Assembly (NCBI GenBank): GCA_024036415.1
Contig: JAMWET010000477.1
Coordinates: 863,501 to 927,500 of the forward strand
Direction: 5' to 3'
Length of the DNA stretch: 64,000 nt
From: Prochilodus magdalenae
Taxonomy: Eukaryota > Chordata > Actinopteri > Characiformes > Prochilodontidae
Below the pieces are notes generated by a model. It saw nothing but the letters and a program-made list of their open reading frames with translations, was not told the origin of the DNA and did not search any database. Shown here one piece after another: positions 60,561-64,000 of this stretch (position 1 is its first letter; each line of letters begins with the position of its first letter). A program made the position numbers and the translations under genes.

Positions 60561-61349
60561 CTGTGGGGACACCTCTGCACCAGAGCTAGTAAATACTGTA
60601 AGCATTTAGTGGCTACTGTGGGACCTGCTGTGTGTTTCCAAGTGATTTACACTTGCTTATACACACATAGTGTGTACACACATGTGCACACACATACGAA
60701 CATGCACTCTGGACAAAGACTAGCAAAACGGCTGAAAGGGACACTTGGGCCAACGTAAAACAAAATGTAACCTGTGCTATTTCTGCTGTAAACATGCCTG
60801 CTTGCCTTCTACACCGGTGCTAGGAAAAACCCCTTCTGTTGATGTATCCTGAAGATAGAAAACCTACAGCTTTGAGGGTCTGTCTGTTTTATTTTTTTCT
60901 TTTTGTTTAACATTTCCAAAAAGTGCAAATAAAGTTATGTAGTAAAATGTTTTAGTATAATGTTCAAAAAACGTTGTAAAAGTGTTTTTAATTTTAGACT
61001 CTGTTCCTTTAAAATTAAATGTTAACTAAGACGTAATGGTTTAATGGCAACGTTCAGAGGATCTTTGGAGGGCCACAGATTATATACATGATAACAAAAG
61101 AAGATTTAATTCATCCATTTAACATTTGTACAATGTTTTATGGAAGTTACTGAGTTACCTGAGATGACAGAATGTTTTTAGAGAACATTTTCCTACCTTT
61201 AAAAAGAACAAGAACCGGGAAAAAAAATCCTGTGGAAAACATTAATGGAACGATCTGGAAGAGCCGCATTTGAAACGGATTTGTATGAGTATGAGCCTTT
61301 TAAATGTTTAAGCCTTCACTTATTTTACGATTTATAGACCAGTTTAGAT
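60561..61349. other. Spacer, nothing recognised
   Basis: AT-rich with short CACA runs near 60660-60690. No gene is supported. Confidence 0.45.
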
Positions 61350-61520
61350 TTTATGTTGAACCTTTACATTATGCCAAAGTTCCTAAAACTTTGGAAGTGT
61401 TCATCACACAAAAAAATGGTTCTGCAGTAAAAAACATTTTAGCAACCAAAGTTCCTCTATGGCACTATGCATGGAATCCCTCATAGCACCAATAGGGGAG
61501 CCCTGATTGGTCTACATGTC
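61350..61520. mobile_element. Possible GGTTCTTT-type fish MITE relic
   Basis: GAACCTTTACATTATGCC, AAAATGGTTCTGCAGTAA, TTTTAGCAACCAAAGTTCC, TATGGCACTATGC and CTCATAGCACC together resemble a common fish element built from GAACC/GGTTC words with GCACC. The copy is diverged and its ends are not clear. Confidence 0.4.
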
Positions 61521-62240
61521 CAATACAATTATAATGTAGCACATAAACCAAAAGGGGTGTTTTGTTTATTATAAAAAGTGAGCAAATGGGCAAACCTGAC
61601 AAAAAGGCTAAAGGAGTGACTCCTCTATATGTCTTAACAGTCAGAGTCACCTTTAGGAGTGCAGATAGCTAATGTCACTGCAAAGGAGAGAATGAGCTAC
61701 TAAAATAACAGAAATTACTCAACAGATGAGGAAAACAAGCTGAAAACTACAGTAAGCAAAGTAGTTCACTTCTTTAGCTGAAAAGCTAAAACTCTTTGGC
61801 TATCTGTCGAATAAATAAACCCTATTTTCTTTATAATGTTGTGTGGTGATTGAGGGAGGAGTTACTCTAATGCTTCCTCAGGTTTTTTCAGCTTATAGAT
61901 CGGTGGCTAGGTTAGCATACAGGATTGGTTTACCACTGTTTTTTTTATGGTTCTGTGACGTATTTGTATAAGGCATGCTGGGTATTATAGTGAAAGAACA
62001 CTGATGAACAAGTCCATTGCTCAAAATGTTATTGAAACGATGAGGCTACAGAATACTGCATAAATAACATAGTTTTGGACTATCCCCCTTTAGGGGATAA
62101 GATAAGACTGAGGCATCCCTTGCTCAATACCACATGTCTCCAAATTACATTCACCAAAAATATGACAAACGTATTTCATGCACAAATCGATGACACATTT
62201 CTCCCTTTTGGTGTGTTTGTTTGTTTAGCCTTCTTGCGGT
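61521..62240. other. AT-rich spacer, nothing recognised
   Basis: No repeat array or gene that I can support. Confidence 0.45.
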
Positions 62241-62560
62241 GACAGGAAGAGGGCTAAATTCACTTCACACCCACATTGCAGGGCGTCAATGGCAAAAGGA
62301 GAACAAGCACACACATACAGAAACAAAAAAAATTCTGGATCACAATTGGCCACTGCAGCCACTGGCTCTGTCCATCATGCTATTGATCCAAGTATCCACA
62401 TCAAGGTAGCTGTGGGGCGCTGCAGTGCATTGTGGGACGGCCCTAAAGAAGCTGTGTGTCTGGAGCCGGAGGCGATGCCCCAGAAGAGTGACGGCCGCTG
62501 AAAACACTTCAATACCCCACGCCCACGGCCCTTAACTCACACTGCTTCAAAGCCGAGCAG
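62241..62560. other. Weak candidate conserved block
   Basis: Moderately complex with ATCACAATTGGCCACTGCAG, GCATTGTGGGACGGCCC and GAGTGACGGCCGCTGAAAAC. Ends at the pyrimidine tract. Frames of 62 and 70 codons are not convincing. Confidence 0.3.
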
Positions 62561-62575
62561 CCTCTGACACTCCAC

Positions 62576-62880
62576 TCTCCTCTCTTCCACTACACCCTAT
62601 TCTCTTGTCCTCCTCTTCCCTCTCTTCCCTCTATTCTTCTATCCTCCCTTATTCCTCTCCCATTTTCTCTGATCTGATCCCTTTTTCCCTTATCTTTCTT
62701 CTCTAATTTTTACCTCGTCTGTTTTTATATTTTTCCCCTCCATTTTCATGTCCTTTCCTCCTCTTCTCTTCTCTTCTCTTCTCTTCTCTTCTCTTCTCTT
62801 CTCTTCTCTTCTCTTCTCTTCTCTTCTCTTCTTCACTTTTCTTTTTTGTGCTTTATTTCCTCTCTTCTCTTTGGCTGTCC
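62576..62880 (-). repeat. Polypyrimidine domain with (CTCTT)14 core
   Basis: The pure pentanucleotide array CTCTT occupies 62761-62832; pyrimidine-rich sequence surrounds it. Left half of a strand-switching pair with 62890-63262. Confidence 0.95.
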
Positions 62881-62889
62881 GTCCTTTTA

Positions 62890-63262
62890 TCTACTCCACT
62901 ACTCTAGGAAAAGAGAGCAGAAAAGTAGTAGAAAAGAGAAATAAGTGAGGGGAAAATAAAAGAGAAGACCAAGAGTGGAATTAGAGAAAGAGAGAGAAGT
63001 GGAAAAAGAGAATAAATAAGGTGGAGCAGAGACAGGAAGAGAAGAGAAGAGAAGAGAAGAGAAGAGAAGAGAAGAGAAGAGAAGAGAAGAGAAGAGAAGA
63101 GAAGAGAAGAGAAGAGAAGAGAAGAGAAGAGACGAGAAATGTAAGAAGAGAAGAGAAGAGAAGAGAAGAGAAGAGCAGGGAAGAGAAGAGAAAAGAAAAG
63201 AAGAGCAGAGAAATGTAGGAAGAGAAGAGAAGAGAAGAGAAGAGAAGAGAAGAGAAGAGAAG
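62890..63262 (+). repeat. Polypurine domain with (GAGAA)n core
   Basis: Purine-rich from 62905, then GAGAA pentanucleotides 63035-63131, a break GACGAGAAATGTAAG, more GAGAA, then a near-duplicate break AGCAGAGAAATGTAGG at 63203 and GAGAA to 63262. The repeated GAAATGTA(A/G)GAAGAG break shows a local duplication of about 72-75 bp. The 136-142 codon minus frames are Ser/Leu/Phe artefacts. Confidence 0.95.
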
Positions 63263-63279
63263 GTACCTGAGGGTTGACT

Positions 63280-63840
63280 CTCTGAGGGAATACCAGTTTT
63301 TGCCCCAGGGGCATGAGAGGTTTTCATTTCGCTTTTCCTTCAGTGCTATTCCCCACGGCTTCACTCGTTCTGATTGAGTTCCACATATTGGAGTTCTGTC
63401 TGGCATCCCAGCCTGTTTATCAGCAAATGATGATAACAGCTAGAGAGAGAGCAATAGAATGGGTGAGCTGCCCTCAAATCTTTTTCATTCTTTCTCATGC
63501 ACACACGATTTGCTGTGCCTCCATGGAGCGGGAAAAGGCAACATTATTGATATGAATATACTAACTGCGCGCTCACCACTGGAGGAAAAGGGCTGTGCAC
63601 AATTCAGCCTGTTATAAATAGGTGAAGCTAATAGCATTAGCGTCAGTGGTGACACCGCTGGCCTCCAGTAAGCATAGCCTGTTTGTGTTTGTTTCTTTCA
63701 ATTAAGCACAGGCCAAAGTTGCTGCCCGAGTCTGTGGAGCAAAAAACTGGCCCACGAATGCAGGCTTAACCTTTGCCTTTAAACCACCATCCATTTTTAA
63801 TGACTTCTTAATCAATAAAAACACACATGAATTATATGCC
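63280..63840. other. Candidate conserved non-coding element
   Basis: Complex after a sharp edge: GATGATAACAGCTAGAGAG, TATTGATATGAATATACTAAC, AGGTGAAGCTAATAGCATTAG, GTTTCTTTCAATTAAGCACAG (NKX-type CAATTAAG/CACTT-like), CATTTTTAATGACTTCTTAATC. Several homeodomain cores. No gene frame. Confidence 0.45.
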
Positions 63841-63899
63841 CCTCAACCACCCTACCACAAGGTCTCTGGACAGTGGGGTAGGAGGGGCAGTTTGGCAAA

Positions 63900-63949
63900 G
63901 TGTGTGTGTGTATGCATGCGTGTGTGTGTGTGTGTGTGTGTGTACGCGC

Positions 63950-63980
<31 letters not shown>

Positions 63981-64000
63981 CGTGTTTGTGTATGTGTATG
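63900..64000. repeat. (TG)n with CG stretches, running off the window
   Basis: TG dinucleotides interrupted by CATGCGTG, TACGCGCG and GCGCGCGCGCG. Alternating purine-pyrimidine across about 100 bp, continuing past the window end. A good Z-DNA candidate. Confidence 0.95.

Noticed and set aside
60610..60800. microRNA hairpin
   Set aside because: No fold-back with a plausible mature sequence or known seed was found here or elsewhere; the only perfect hairpin (21357) is too AT-rich and unlike known microRNAs.

Overview
The window reads as vertebrate, and most probably teleost, nuclear DNA. It is AT-rich and CpG-poor outside a few islands, packed with long simple repeats ((GA)n, (CA)n, (TA)n, (TTCTC)n, (ATT)n/(AGT)n), and carries short relics of repeat families typical of fish genomes: an L2-like LINE 3' tail with an ATGA-type tail, a Tc1-like transposase C-terminus, a gypsy-like solo LTR candidate, the teleost motif around GCATTTAGCAGACNCT, and a fold-back element of a kind I associate with otophysan fish (characins, catfish, electric fish). 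The otophysan placement rests on recalled repeat families, not on a search. No rRNA, tRNA, CRISPR array, operon or bacterial gene is visible.

No protein-coding gene can be called with confidence. Nearly all open frames are short, low in complexity or artefacts of tandem repeats. The best gene-like signal is at 19.39-19.91 kb: TATA-like box, GTGAGT donor, 114-bp possible intron, then an acceptor directly before an ATG opening a 101-codon frame. It is weak. The rest looks like a gene desert or very large introns holding many candidate conserved non-coding elements (CNEs): compact, complex, relatively GC-richer blocks with homeodomain (TAATTA), SOX (CCATTGT/ACAATG), octamer and E-box words inside AT-rich spacer. 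Blocks stand out near 2.4, 4.6, 6.4, 9.6, 12.5-13.3, 15.1, 16.1, 17.0-18.4, 21.7, 23.5-24.7 (a CpG island), 31.0-31.6, 37.6, 41.5, 47.7, 49.1-49.6, 50.9-51.2, 56.8-57.6, 59.6-60.6 and 63.3-63.8 kb. That layout is typical of the regulatory neighbourhood of a developmental transcription-factor gene, but the target gene is not in the window or not recognisable.

The most distinctive structure is a set of old, decayed tandem arrays of unrelated units: about 34 bp at 3.5-4.1 kb, 30 bp at 7.0-7.8 kb, about 90-110 bp at 8.7-9.2 kb (with an inverted copy at 12.2 kb), 42 bp at 22.8-23.5 kb (reappearing at 25.2-25.4 kb on the far side of the CpG island), about 64 bp at 49.8-50.1 kb, 22 bp at 52.8-53.2 kb, and about 40-60 bp at 57.9-59.6 kb. 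Two strand-switching polypyrimidine/polypurine domains (39.4-41.0 kb and 62.6-63.3 kb) could form long hairpins or triplexes. All statements about conservation or family membership are from reading alone and need alignment.
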